A DNA stretch of 64,000 nucleotides from Legionella rubrilucens (GTDB lineage Bacteria > Pseudomonadota > Gammaproteobacteria > Legionellales > Legionellaceae). The notes beneath the pieces are model-generated. The model was not told where the DNA came from, made no database searches, and was given only the letters and a program-made list of their open reading frames with translations. Each line of letters begins with the position of its first letter. The stretch's first letter is position 1. The stretch is from the NCBI RefSeq assembly GCF_001468125.1, contig NZ_LNYT01000007.1:771803-835802 (forward strand), given 5' to 3'. Shown piece by piece: positions 32,069-41,100 of the stretch. A program made the position numbers and the translations under genes.

Positions 32069-32974
32069 TTAAGGAAAAGCAGCCAGGGCCTTTTGCAGGC
32101 AGGGATCCTGTTCGGCAAAGGCACTGATGACAATGCGGGTTGCTGCGGCGATCACGTCATTGTTGGGGGTTGCATCCACTTTCGGTTGGGTAAAATACAC
32201 GGCCAGAGTCACCGGTTGACAATGGGGTGGCCAAATGACACCAATGTCATTGGTGGTGCCGTAGTCGCCGGTACCTGTTTTGTCACCGACAACCCACCCC
32301 TCGGGCAATCCGGCGCGAATGCGGGCGCCACCCGTGGTATTGTTGCGAAGCCATTTGATCAACAGTTGACGCTCGGGTGCGGCCAATGTGTCGGTGGTGG
32401 TGAGTTTCTGTAAACTCAGCGCCATGGCTTTGGGTGTGGTCGTGTCCCGTGGGTCACCCGGAATGGCGGTGTTTAATTCCGGTTCAAAGCGGTCCAGCCT
32501 GAATTGATTATCGCCAATTGATCGCGCAAATGCCGTCACTGCCTTTGGGCCTCCCATCTTTTTCAGGATAAGGTTAATGGCTGCGTTGTCACTCTGCGTG
32601 ATCGTGGCTTCACACAGTTCAGCCAGTGTCATGCCATCAGCCAGGTGTTTCTCAGTCTCTGGCGAGTGCACCACCAGATCCTGTTTGCTGTAGTGAATTT
32701 TTTCCTGAAGCAGGGTCTTGTCCCTCATGCTTCTGCTTAAAAGAGCAGCCACGCCCATGGCTTTGCTGGTACTGCACAGCGGGAAAGCCTGTCGGGCATG
32801 GTATTGAATCGTCATCCCATTGGCCTGGTTGATGGCGGCAATGCCCAGGCGTCCCCCGGTCGAGGCTTCCAGCGCGGCCAGTTTTTGTTGCAGGGAAAGC
32901 AATTCATCCTTGGCATGGGCGGTTAATGTCAATGAGGCTATCGCGAAAAATACAATCAATCGTTTAAAAGACAT
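32069..32974 (-). CDS. Class A beta-lactamase
   Basis: The ATG at 32974 gives a clean signal peptide (MSFKRLIVFFAIASLTLTAHA); an ATG at 32989 is also possible, and the frame stays open to 33172 without a signal. The 301-residue enzyme has every class A motif in order: nucleophile STSK (68-71), SDN loop in TQSDNAAIN, omega-loop EPELN with the general-base Glu, and DKTGTGDYG. It should hydrolyse penicillins and probably some cephalosporins in the periplasm. The spectrum cannot be read from sequence. A Cys just before the STSK and another near the C-terminus are notable. No AmpR-type regulator or mobile element adjoins it, so it is probably intrinsic. Confidence 0.9.
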   Translation of the reverse strand: MSFKRLIVFFAIASLTLTAHAKDELLSLQQKLAALEASTGGRLGIAAINQANGMTIQYHARQAFPLCSTSKAMGVAALLSRSMRDKTLLQEKIHYSKQDLVVHSPETEKHLADGMTLAELCEATITQSDNAAINLILKKMGGPKAVTAFARSIGDNQFRLDRFEPELNTAIPGDPRDTTTPKAMALSLQKLTTTDTLAAPERQLLIKWLRNNTTGGARIRAGLPEGWVVGDKTGTGDYGTTNDIGVIWPPHCQPVTLAVYFTQPKVDATPNNDVIAAATRIVISAFAEQDPCLQKALAAFP

Positions 32975-33095
32975 AAAAAACTCGTTCATCTTATCAATAC
33001 AACAGAGAAGGTTTTGACGCGCAATGCAGGATGAATGCGTCAGGACGTCAAGATCTGCTATGCTAATGGGAAAGCCAGGGTATTGGAATGCCTGT

Positions 33096-33320
33096 ATGAA
33101 AAAAATTTTACTGATGGGGTTGTGGGCATTGGCCTTTTCTGCAGTTGCCGTTGATCCTCCGGAGTCAGCCATTGTGGACCAGAAATACGATCAGGAACGC
33201 TGCGTGCAGGATCTGATGAATCGTTGTCATGAGGCTTGTAAAACGGCAAAGGGAGATCCGGATTGCGTTTCCCGCTGTCAGGACAATGCAAAAAATGAAT
33301 GCCGCCAGGCCGGCGAATAA
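33096..33320 (+). CDS. Small secreted cysteine-rich protein
   Basis: A 74-residue protein starting at ATG 33096 with a signal peptide (MKKILLMGLWALAFSAVA) and a short mature domain of about 55 residues. The mature part has six cysteines in the order C-x7-C-x3-C, C-x3-C, C, which suggests two or three disulfides, amid charged helices (YDQERCVQDLMNRCHEACK, CVSRCQDNAKNECRQ). It should be periplasmic or exported. The family is unknown to me. The frame is open upstream to 33024, but that start would mask the signal. It lies divergent from the beta-lactamase gene and convergent with lhr. Confidence 0.6.
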   Translation: MKKILLMGLWALAFSAVAVDPPESAIVDQKYDQERCVQDLMNRCHEACKTAKGDPDCVSRCQDNAKNECRQAGE

Positions 33321-33341
33321 GTTCTGTTTGTGGGTAAACTT

Positions 33342-36300
33342 TCAGACTTCATCAGGGAAAGCATCATTAAAAACCGCCGGCAGGCTGTCTTCATAATAGT
33401 GTTCCCCTTTAAAAATCACTTTTTTTCCTGACAGGGCCGCGATGCGTTGACCGGGCAGGATAAAGCCGACCACATTGAGCGGGTCAACTGCCGCAATGGG
33501 GATGGCTTCCCGATGAGGTGCTTTATTTTTAATTGCCCGTAATGAATCAACGGCATAGGGAAGCGCAAACTGCTCGCCTAAAAAGCCGCTGACAAAGCGG
33601 CCGCCGCGGATTTCACCCCGGGCCTCCAACCGCCGGAAAACAAGGAGCAGTTCGCGCCAGGGAGGGATTAATTTTTCACGTGCTATCAAATCGCGAAAGA
33701 CAACCCCATAACGTTTCAACAACAGCCAGCAGAGGGCTTCCCTCTGGCGGTCGGGATCGGTCTTCTGGGGTGTCTTGAGAAGAGTCCAGCGTCCGGTGCT
33801 GTACTGATGACGTAAGGGGTGACGACGCTTTTTATTTAAACGACGCTTAGGATCAATCAGTGATCGCAGGTTATCAAATCCATCCGCTGTGGTTAATCCA
33901 GCGGTTACCAGTTCCCATAACGCCATTTCAATTTCTGATTTCAAGGCGTGAACCCCTTCGGCGATCTCATTGAAAAACGAGGCGCCCTGGTTTTTAAGAA
34001 AGGTATAAACGCAGCGTGCAACATGGCTTAAATGCGATAACTCCTCTTCCTGTTCCACCGCTTTAATGGTCGGCATCCAATCGGCTTTATCGCGTACAAA
34101 AAAGGTAATCGGCGCTACACTGGTGGGAATAACGCGCTTATTTTCCGATGCCATGTCGCTGGTCTTTGATAGACGGCCCCAGCCGACAATACCCATGAGG
34201 CAAAGCCGGTCAAGCATGCCTGGATCATAGTGAATGACGCGCCTGGCAAAAATATCCTTTTCCCAGGATTTAGCCGGAATTTCGATGCCCTGAAGCTGGC
34301 TTATCACCTCAATCAACCCCTGTTCATCCCTTAATTGCGTACCCGGGGCGACATGCTGCCAGGTGAGCAGCCACTGCATGAATTTAATGGCGGTTACCGG
34401 TTCAATCTCGCGGCGCAGTTTACCTAAGGTTAAACGATGAATACGGGCTAAAAGGCGGCGCTCGCACCATTCCTGCTCAGTACCGGTAAAGGACCCGCGT
34501 AAAATGACGCCGTTGGCCTCAAGACGGAGCAGCGCCTGCTCCGTTTCGTTTTGAGGAAGCGAAAGAATCCTGGCTAATTCCTGTGCGCTGATGGGCCCGC
34601 TTGAGAACATCCAGCCTCGGATTAACTCAATCAGCGCCTCCTCGCGCAGGAGAGGCTTGTCTTCAATGGCTGGCAGGACATCCTGAATCAGGGCCTCAGG
34701 ATAAAGATGGGCAAAGGTTTGTGCTTTTTCAGCGGCGAACCAGAGTGTTTTGCCTGCCAGAGTGGCACGACCGGCTCGTTTTTCCTGACGTAATTCATTA
34801 AAAAAAATCTGCCACTGGTCATAAAGTTTAAGCGTTTGCAGCGACGTGACCGGTAAGGCAATCAAGGTTTGCAGTGCATCCTGCAATTCGTCCTTGTCAC
34901 GGACATCAGGCCAGACCTGTTGCCTGACTTCGGCAATGATGTCTGGATCCAGCCGGCCTATCTCACCCAGCAGCGACTCAGGCAGAATACGCCTTAGAGT
35001 GACTGCCCGGGCGCGCCGCTCTTCCAGCGGGGCATCATCCAGGAAGGCATAGGGATTGGCATTTAGAATTTCATGGGCAAACGCGGAGGGGGTCGGCGTA
35101 TCGACGGCCAGGTAACGGATTTCTCCGCGTTTAAGGCGGTCAAGCACACCAATTAACCCCTGCAAATCCAGGGCTTCAGTCAAGGCATCCTTAATGGTTT
35201 CGTTAATCAGCGGGTGATCCGGCAATTCAATGTCGCGCCCGCCGAGATTATCCTGACAGGCAGCGGCATCCGGGAAAACAGCGGCCAGCAAATCATCGGC
35301 CAGCATGCGCTGGATGTTGGGCGGTACTTTTTTGCCATTCCTAAAACGAATCAGTGCCAAGGCGCGGCCAGCATCCCAGCGCCAGCGGGTAGCGAACAGG
35401 GGGGATTGCAAAACGGCCTGGGTAAGGACCCGTGTGATGCTTTTAGGATTTAAAAAGGCGAAGACATCCGCTAAGGGAAAGCTGTGCTGTTCAGCCAGGG
35501 CGATATTAATGCCGTCGTCGGTGGCTGAGGCCTGCAATTCAAAGTTAAACGAGCGGCAAAAGCATTTGCGCAAAGCCAGACCCCAGGCTTTATTGATGCG
35601 CGCGCCAAAAGGTGCATGAATAATCAATTGCATCCCTCCGGCTTCGTCAAAAAAACGCTCGGCGATGAGGGTCTGTTGCGTGGGCACGGCGCCTAACAGT
35701 GCTCGTCCCTGCAGGATGTACTCTACCAATTGCAGAGCGCCTGCCCGGTTTACCTGGCAATGATCAATTAGCCATTGAAGCGCGTCCTGAGTAAGCGCCA
35801 ATTGTTCGCTGGCCGGGGCAGCCGGCAAACACGTAGCCGGCAACAGGTCGCTTAAGCGCTGGCGTAAGGCCGACACCTGCAGCGACAGTTCATTTGTTCG
35901 TCCCGGCGCCTCTCCGCGCCAGAAAGGCACAGTGGGCGGTGCGCCATGTGCGTCCTCAACCAGCACGCGGCCGGTCGCGCTTTCAATGCGGCGAATCTGC
36001 CAGGAGGTACTCCCGAGCAGGATAATGTCACCGCGATTACTTTCCACGGCAAAATCCTCATCCAGCGTGCCCACCATGGCGCCGGTGGGTTCGGTGATGA
36101 CGGTAAACAGGCCGTTTTCCGGGATAGCGCCGCCATTGGTGATGGCGGTTAAGCGGCTGCCGCGGCGGCCTTTGACCCGACCATTGACCCGATCACGAAA
36201 TAAATAGGCGCTGTAGCGGCCGCGTGAACCGGCGATGCCTTCAGCCAGCATCTCAAGCACCTCATCAAACGTTTGTCTTGACAGGGCGCGATAAGGGTAG

Positions 36301-37613
36301 GCGCGCCTGACTAGAGCGAATAAGTCGTCTTCCTGCCATTCATCGGTGGCACAACTGGCCACCAGTTGCTGAGCCAGAATGTCCAGGGGTGCCTCAGGAA
36401 TAATAAGTTCATCCAGATCACCGTCACGGATAGCGTGCACCAGGGCTGCGCACTCCAGCAATTCATCGCGGGTGGTGACAAAAAGGCGGCCTTTGGACAC
36501 CGCACCATGCCAATGTCCTGCCCGTCCTACCCGTTGAAGCATCACGGCAATGGCGCGTGGAGAGCCTAACTGGCAGACCAGATCCACACTGCCAATGTCA
36601 ATACCCAGTTCCAGGGAAGCAGTTGCGACCAGGGCTTTTAGTTCCCCATTTTTTAATTGATTTTCCGCTTTCAGACGTAATTTTCGTGATAAACTGCCAT
36701 GATGAGCCGCGACCTGATCAGAGCCTAAACGCTCGGCCAGATGATGAGCGACGCGTTCAGCGACTCGCCTGGTATTGGCAAAAATCAGGGTGGAGCGGTT
36801 TTGTCTGGCCAATTCAGCCAGGCGATTATAAATTTCATCCCACATCTCATTGGAGGCTACAGCCCCCAGCTCCGAAGAGGGCACTTCCACCGTCAATTCC
36901 AGGTGTTTTGCATGGCCAATATCAATAATTGTGGCCTTGTCTGCGCGATTGCCCATTAAAAAATCAGCTACCCGCTCCAACGGTTTTTGGGTCGCGGACA
37001 ACCCAATGCGCAGCGGTGGTTGATGGGTCAGCGCTTCCAGACGTTCGAGCGAAAGGCTTAAGTGACTGCCGCGCTTGTCGTCGGCCAAGGCATGGATTTC
37101 ATCAATAATGACCGTTTTTACGGTGCGAAGGATTTCACGGCTTTTCTCCGTGGTGAGCAGAATGTAAAGCGATTCCGGGGTGGTTACCAGAATATGCGGC
37201 GGTTTTTTGGCCATAGCGACGCGATCTTTCGCTGGCGTATCGCCGCTTCGGACAGACACGTTGATTTCGGCCATTAGCTGCTGGCTGGTGTCAGCCAACG
37301 CCTGTATGCCGTTTAATGGGGTCATTAAATTTTTTTGAATGTCATTTCCCAAGGCTTTTAATGGCGAGACATAAAGCACTTCGGTTTCGTCACTCAACGT
37401 ACCGGCTAAGGCTTTTCGGATTAATTGATCCAGGCAGGCTAAAAAAGCGGCAAAGGTTTTCCCGGAGCCAGTCGGCGCGGAGATCAACGTGGCGTTGCCG
37501 GCGAGAATGGAGGGCCAACCCTGACGCTGCGGTTCGGTCGGTTCGCCAACCTGATTGATAAACCATTCGCGGACCAGAGGATGAGCCCAGTCGAGACTGT
37601 GTGCCCGTTTCAT
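33342..37613 (-). CDS. lhr: ATP-dependent helicase Lhr (long form)
   Basis: A 1423-residue superfamily 2 helicase. Motif I APTGSGKT is near residue 46, the Walker B DEIH box in VIIDEIHALADD near residue 165 and LSATQKPLERVADF (motif III) near 205. HHGSLSRKLR and the motif VI segment VMLQRVGRAGHWH follow in the second RecA domain. Winged-helix and Lhr-core domains follow, then a long C-terminal extension to about 1420 residues as in E. coli Lhr. Lhr-type enzymes translocate 3'-5' on DNA and act in DNA repair. The shorter Lhr-core version is often beside the ATP-dependent ligase and MBL exonuclease; here the long form stands alone, 22 kb from that pair. Confidence 0.92.
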   Translation of the reverse strand: MKRAHSLDWAHPLVREWFINQVGEPTEPQRQGWPSILAGNATLISAPTGSGKTFAAFLACLDQLIRKALAGTLSDETEVLYVSPLKALGNDIQKNLMTPLNGIQALADTSQQLMAEINVSVRSGDTPAKDRVAMAKKPPHILVTTPESLYILLTTEKSREILRTVKTVIIDEIHALADDKRGSHLSLSLERLEALTHQPPLRIGLSATQKPLERVADFLMGNRADKATIIDIGHAKHLELTVEVPSSELGAVASNEMWDEIYNRLAELARQNRSTLIFANTRRVAERVAHHLAERLGSDQVAAHHGSLSRKLRLKAENQLKNGELKALVATASLELGIDIGSVDLVCQLGSPRAIAVMLQRVGRAGHWHGAVSKGRLFVTTRDELLECAALVHAIRDGDLDELIIPEAPLDILAQQLVASCATDEWQEDDLFALVRRAYPYRALSRQTFDEVLEMLAEGIAGSRGRYSAYLFRDRVNGRVKGRRGSRLTAITNGGAIPENGLFTVITEPTGAMVGTLDEDFAVESNRGDIILLGSTSWQIRRIESATGRVLVEDAHGAPPTVPFWRGEAPGRTNELSLQVSALRQRLSDLLPATCLPAAPASEQLALTQDALQWLIDHCQVNRAGALQLVEYILQGRALLGAVPTQQTLIAERFFDEAGGMQLIIHAPFGARINKAWGLALRKCFCRSFNFELQASATDDGINIALAEQHSFPLADVFAFLNPKSITRVLTQAVLQSPLFATRWRWDAGRALALIRFRNGKKVPPNIQRMLADDLLAAVFPDAAACQDNLGGRDIELPDHPLINETIKDALTEALDLQGLIGVLDRLKRGEIRYLAVDTPTPSAFAHEILNANPYAFLDDAPLEERRARAVTLRRILPESLLGEIGRLDPDIIAEVRQQVWPDVRDKDELQDALQTLIALPVTSLQTLKLYDQWQIFFNELRQEKRAGRATLAGKTLWFAAEKAQTFAHLYPEALIQDVLPAIEDKPLLREEALIELIRGWMFSSGPISAQELARILSLPQNETEQALLRLEANGVILRGSFTGTEQEWCERRLLARIHRLTLGKLRREIEPVTAIKFMQWLLTWQHVAPGTQLRDEQGLIEVISQLQGIEIPAKSWEKDIFARRVIHYDPGMLDRLCLMGIVGWGRLSKTSDMASENKRVIPTSVAPITFFVRDKADWMPTIKAVEQEEELSHLSHVARCVYTFLKNQGASFFNEIAEGVHALKSEIEMALWELVTAGLTTADGFDNLRSLIDPKRRLNKKRRHPLRHQYSTGRWTLLKTPQKTDPDRQREALCWLLLKRYGVVFRDLIAREKLIPPWRELLLVFRRLEARGEIRGGRFVSGFLGEQFALPYAVDSLRAIKNKAPHREAIPIAAVDPLNVVGFILPGQRIAALSGKKVIFKGEHYYEDSLPAVFNDAFPDEV

Positions 37614-37713
37614 GACTGATAAAGCTTAGAGGGTGAGATTGTGTAAAGTATACACTATATCGATTTTGAGATACCCGGAAAAAGATTATAATGAGAAGAA
37701 AAAAGGGGAAAGC

Positions 37714-38196
37714 ATGCAAAAGCTACTCTACGCGGTCGTGTTTATTATCCTCAGTGCGGCGGCTCACAGCGACGAACGTTGTTTTGATTATAAAAAAGGC
37801 AAGGCCATCCTGAAGGAATTAGAGGGCATGGTGGAGTATACACTCTGCGCCCAACCGCTTCCGGCGGAACGGGTGCGTTCAGGCATAAACACCGTGTTGC
37901 CCAGGGTGATGAATAAAGCGTTTCTTGGCGTCGACCCGCCTGACAATTGGCAGACAATGGTGAATGAGGTGCAGCAAACCTGCCTTAAGGATCATGGCAA
38001 TCTGTGTTCAGACGCCGCCCGGAAAGAAGTGGAGGCCTGTGTTTCTGCTCAATTGCCTGTTTTAATTTTGTTCTGGGCTCCCTGGTTTGCCGAACACTGC
38101 AAGGCAATCAACAAAGCCGTTATTTTAGACTGGAAACAAAAGAAACCTCAGGTTCAACAGTGGATCAATGCGTTTAAACAGCAAGCCATCAATTGA
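37714..38196 (+). CDS. Secreted hypothetical protein
   Basis: Start at ATG 37714, preceded by AAAGGGGAAAG, gives 160 residues with a signal peptide (MQKLLYAVVFIILSAAAHSD). An in-frame upstream extension to 37633 is unlikely. The mature protein is helical with six cysteines spread along its length (RCFDY, TLCAQP, QTCLKD, NLCSDAA, EACVSA, EHCKAI), so several disulfides are probable. It should be periplasmic or exported. Family unknown. Its last codons overlap the 3' end of the convergent 1320-residue protein gene. Confidence 0.65.
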   Translation: MQKLLYAVVFIILSAAAHSDERCFDYKKGKAILKELEGMVEYTLCAQPLPAERVRSGINTVLPRVMNKAFLGVDPPDNWQTMVNEVQQTCLKDHGNLCSDAARKEVEACVSAQLPVLILFWAPWFAEHCKAINKAVILDWKQKKPQVQQWINAFKQQAIN

Positions 38197-41100
38197 ATGA
38201 GGGGGAGGATTTTTCCTCACTGCCGCGCGGGACAGGGCCTTCTTTTTTTTCATCGTATTCATAGGCGGCAAACAGGTCTTCGTCCTCAAGCGCTGTTTCT
38301 TTTATCCCTTCTTTAAAAGGGATATCCATGCGCTTCATTGTCCAGGCGCCATGGGTGTAGCTTGTGTATTTGCCGATTCGTAGATTGGACTCAGGCGACA
38401 CGTCCGTGGAAGGGCGGATTCCTGCTTCCTTAAAAGCCTCTTCAATTCCGACAATGGCTTCTATCCATTGCTGTGCCTGTTTCTCCGGGTTGGCATTGCA
38501 ATAAATGACGATTTCACGGCCAAGCATGTGTCTGTCCAAATCCCTGCCGGCAAACTCTGCCTGACCCTCAGTCATGATTTTAAACACACCCAGATTGAAT
38601 GTTTTCGCACAGGCGGCCATAATCACAAAGGCTTTTTCCAAATCATCCTTGTGAATGGCCAGGTTTAACTTCCAGTCGAATTCATCAATGGCCTTGATGG
38701 GGGGATGGTGTCGCTCACACACCAGCCAGCGGGTGGCTTGAGGCATCATGTCTGACGTGTGGAACATACGCAGTTTCAGATTCAGGGCCGGGTGTTCTTC
38801 CCTCGCATAGCTTTTTTCCTCCATATCCAGCCCCTGCGAAGATTTGCGGTAATAGGCGCTGATTACCCCCTTCAGATTGTCAGCGCCCTGTTTTTCAGTA
38901 GGGCGCTTTTCAGGTTTAAAGAGAGTAAACACCTGATTAACGGCTGCCCCGACGGTGCGGGTAAAAGAAAAGGTGTCTTTGTTGGCATTATTCTCATTGC
39001 TTACCGCCGTTTTTTTGATAACAGGACGGCCTTTACCCTGGGCAAGTTGTGCAGCCTTGATGGCGGTATTGTCTTTTTTGTTCTGCGAAGCGGCAAGTTG
39101 CAGAAGCGGCGAATGGCTCACCAGGTAGACAAGGTTGCTGTTGGTGTATTTCGCCGAAGGATCATAGGGTTCGTGACGCAGCAGTTCGAGGTAGGCCTCA
39201 TGCAGGACGACCAGATCCGCAATCTGTTGCTCCGTGTAAGTGGATTCATTCTGGGTATACTGTTCAGAGGACCGGATGGCTTCAAAGGCTTCATCCAGGA
39301 GCTTTAATTTGAGACAGATGTCCTTTATCCCCTGCAGGCGCAACATGACAGCATTGGCTGTCATGGGCTTTTGTTTTACATCACCCAGCAGGGGAAAGAG
39401 GACAAGCTGATCCAAAGGTTCGGCGGTATTAAAGTAACCCCTGTTTGGGGTATTAAGCAGGGTGATATACACCGTGATGATCGCCTCGAGATACTCGCTC
39501 TTTTCCTTGACGCTTAAAGGACTGGACAACACGTAGCGTCCAAGGTCTATCAGAAGTTTAATCTGGTTTTCCTCGCTCAGCAGGGCCTCGCTCTGAAAGG
39601 TGATGAATTGCTGTTGGAGCGCTGAGAGTTGCCGGGTTATTTCTTCTGCGCTCAAGGGTTTTTTATCATCAATCGCCTCGCTGCAGAGGACAACGTGTAA
39701 ACCGTTAAAAACCTCCGGCGGGTCGTTTTCAAAAAACAATTGGCAATACAGGAACATCTCTTTGGAAAAGAAGGCTTTAAGCAAATCCCTGCCTGAAGGG
39801 GCACCTTTGGCAATCAGATCGGGAATATTGAATAACAATTCCTTTTTGTTATGGAGCTTGTAAATGGCCGAAAACGTGTTTTCCTTAAACACCTGCGCCA
39901 TCACCTGAAGAAAAGCGGCTCTCAATGTCATTATTTTTTGAAAGTTTTCCATCTCAGAGGGAGAGTAGGGGTGGTGATTTATGGCGGAAGTAATGGCATT
40001 TAATTGATTAAATGTCAGGGATTTAATGTGTGTTTGTACCGGTTTTGCAAACGACAGGGAGGAAGCCTCCTCCGCGTCTACATCGCTCCCTTCCCTGCTT
40101 TTTTCAATGATTTCCGTGAGTTTTTTCAGTTGCACGGGCGTGACGTCGATTTCAACCGCAGTGGCCGTGGCTTTATCAAAATAATACACTTTGTCATCAC
40201 TGGTTAAGACATAAGCACCGTCATCCGCGGTGGTTTGCACCAAGGCTTCCCTGTCGAGCGGTGCCTGCGCTGTGATAAAACTGACCGTGCGTTTGGGTTG
40301 CTTCATGCTGCTTAATGCTTCTTCCAGGAAGGTAAATTGTTGATGAACGTCAAAATAGGAGCTTCCATCCTCAGTCTGATAGGCATGGGCCATGTCATAC
40401 AGCCAGTTTAAGACGTCTTCCGTTGTGGGAGGAGGGGAGACCTGAAATCGCCTTGGCAACGCATTTTTGATTTTTAATTCGCCTAAATCCGTGTGCGATT
40501 CACGGTAATAACGAATAACGTCAGACCGTTTAAACGCCTCCTTGAACACCACATAGAGCGGCGGAATAACCGAGGGGATAAAGGCGTCTGCGTGTTGCTC
40601 CAGCCGGTAGGCGAGCATGGAATTTTCATCTGTAAGGAAGGCATGGGCCTCAGAGTAAGGTTTTTGAGCCAGAAGCCGCAGGTAAGTCACCCGGATAGCC
40701 AGCAGGGCTTGAAACTGGGTTGGGGTTAAGCTTTCCAAGGGGTCGTTCCAGACGTATTTACTGAGGTTGGCACGATTGGCGATGGCAAAAAACAGCTTTT
40801 CCAACTGGGTCAGTTTTTCTTCCAGCGTAAACTGGTTATTCAAAGCCAGTTCCTGATGGAAATCAGGGATTTTACCGCGATCAATGTCGCTCAACCAGGG
40901 TAAATCGCTGACATACTCCCGGTAGGCTTTTTCCATGATGTCCTGTTGCGAGGCATTGAGATGACCCAAGAGTTGTTTCCGCCGCTGGTTAATGTATTTC
41001 GTGGACTGTTCGCGCTTTTGATCGAATTGATATTTCTGTTTATGGAGGTCGATAAAATCCGACGGCTGCAAATCGAAATCAGCCGCTTGCGCCAGGGTGT

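Noticed and set aside
33024-33095. N-terminal extension of the Cys-rich protein
   Set aside because: It would place the signal peptide internally; the ATG at 33096 is adopted.
35214-37558. Many plus-strand frames opposite lhr
   Set aside because: They are antisense shadows of a strongly conserved helicase.
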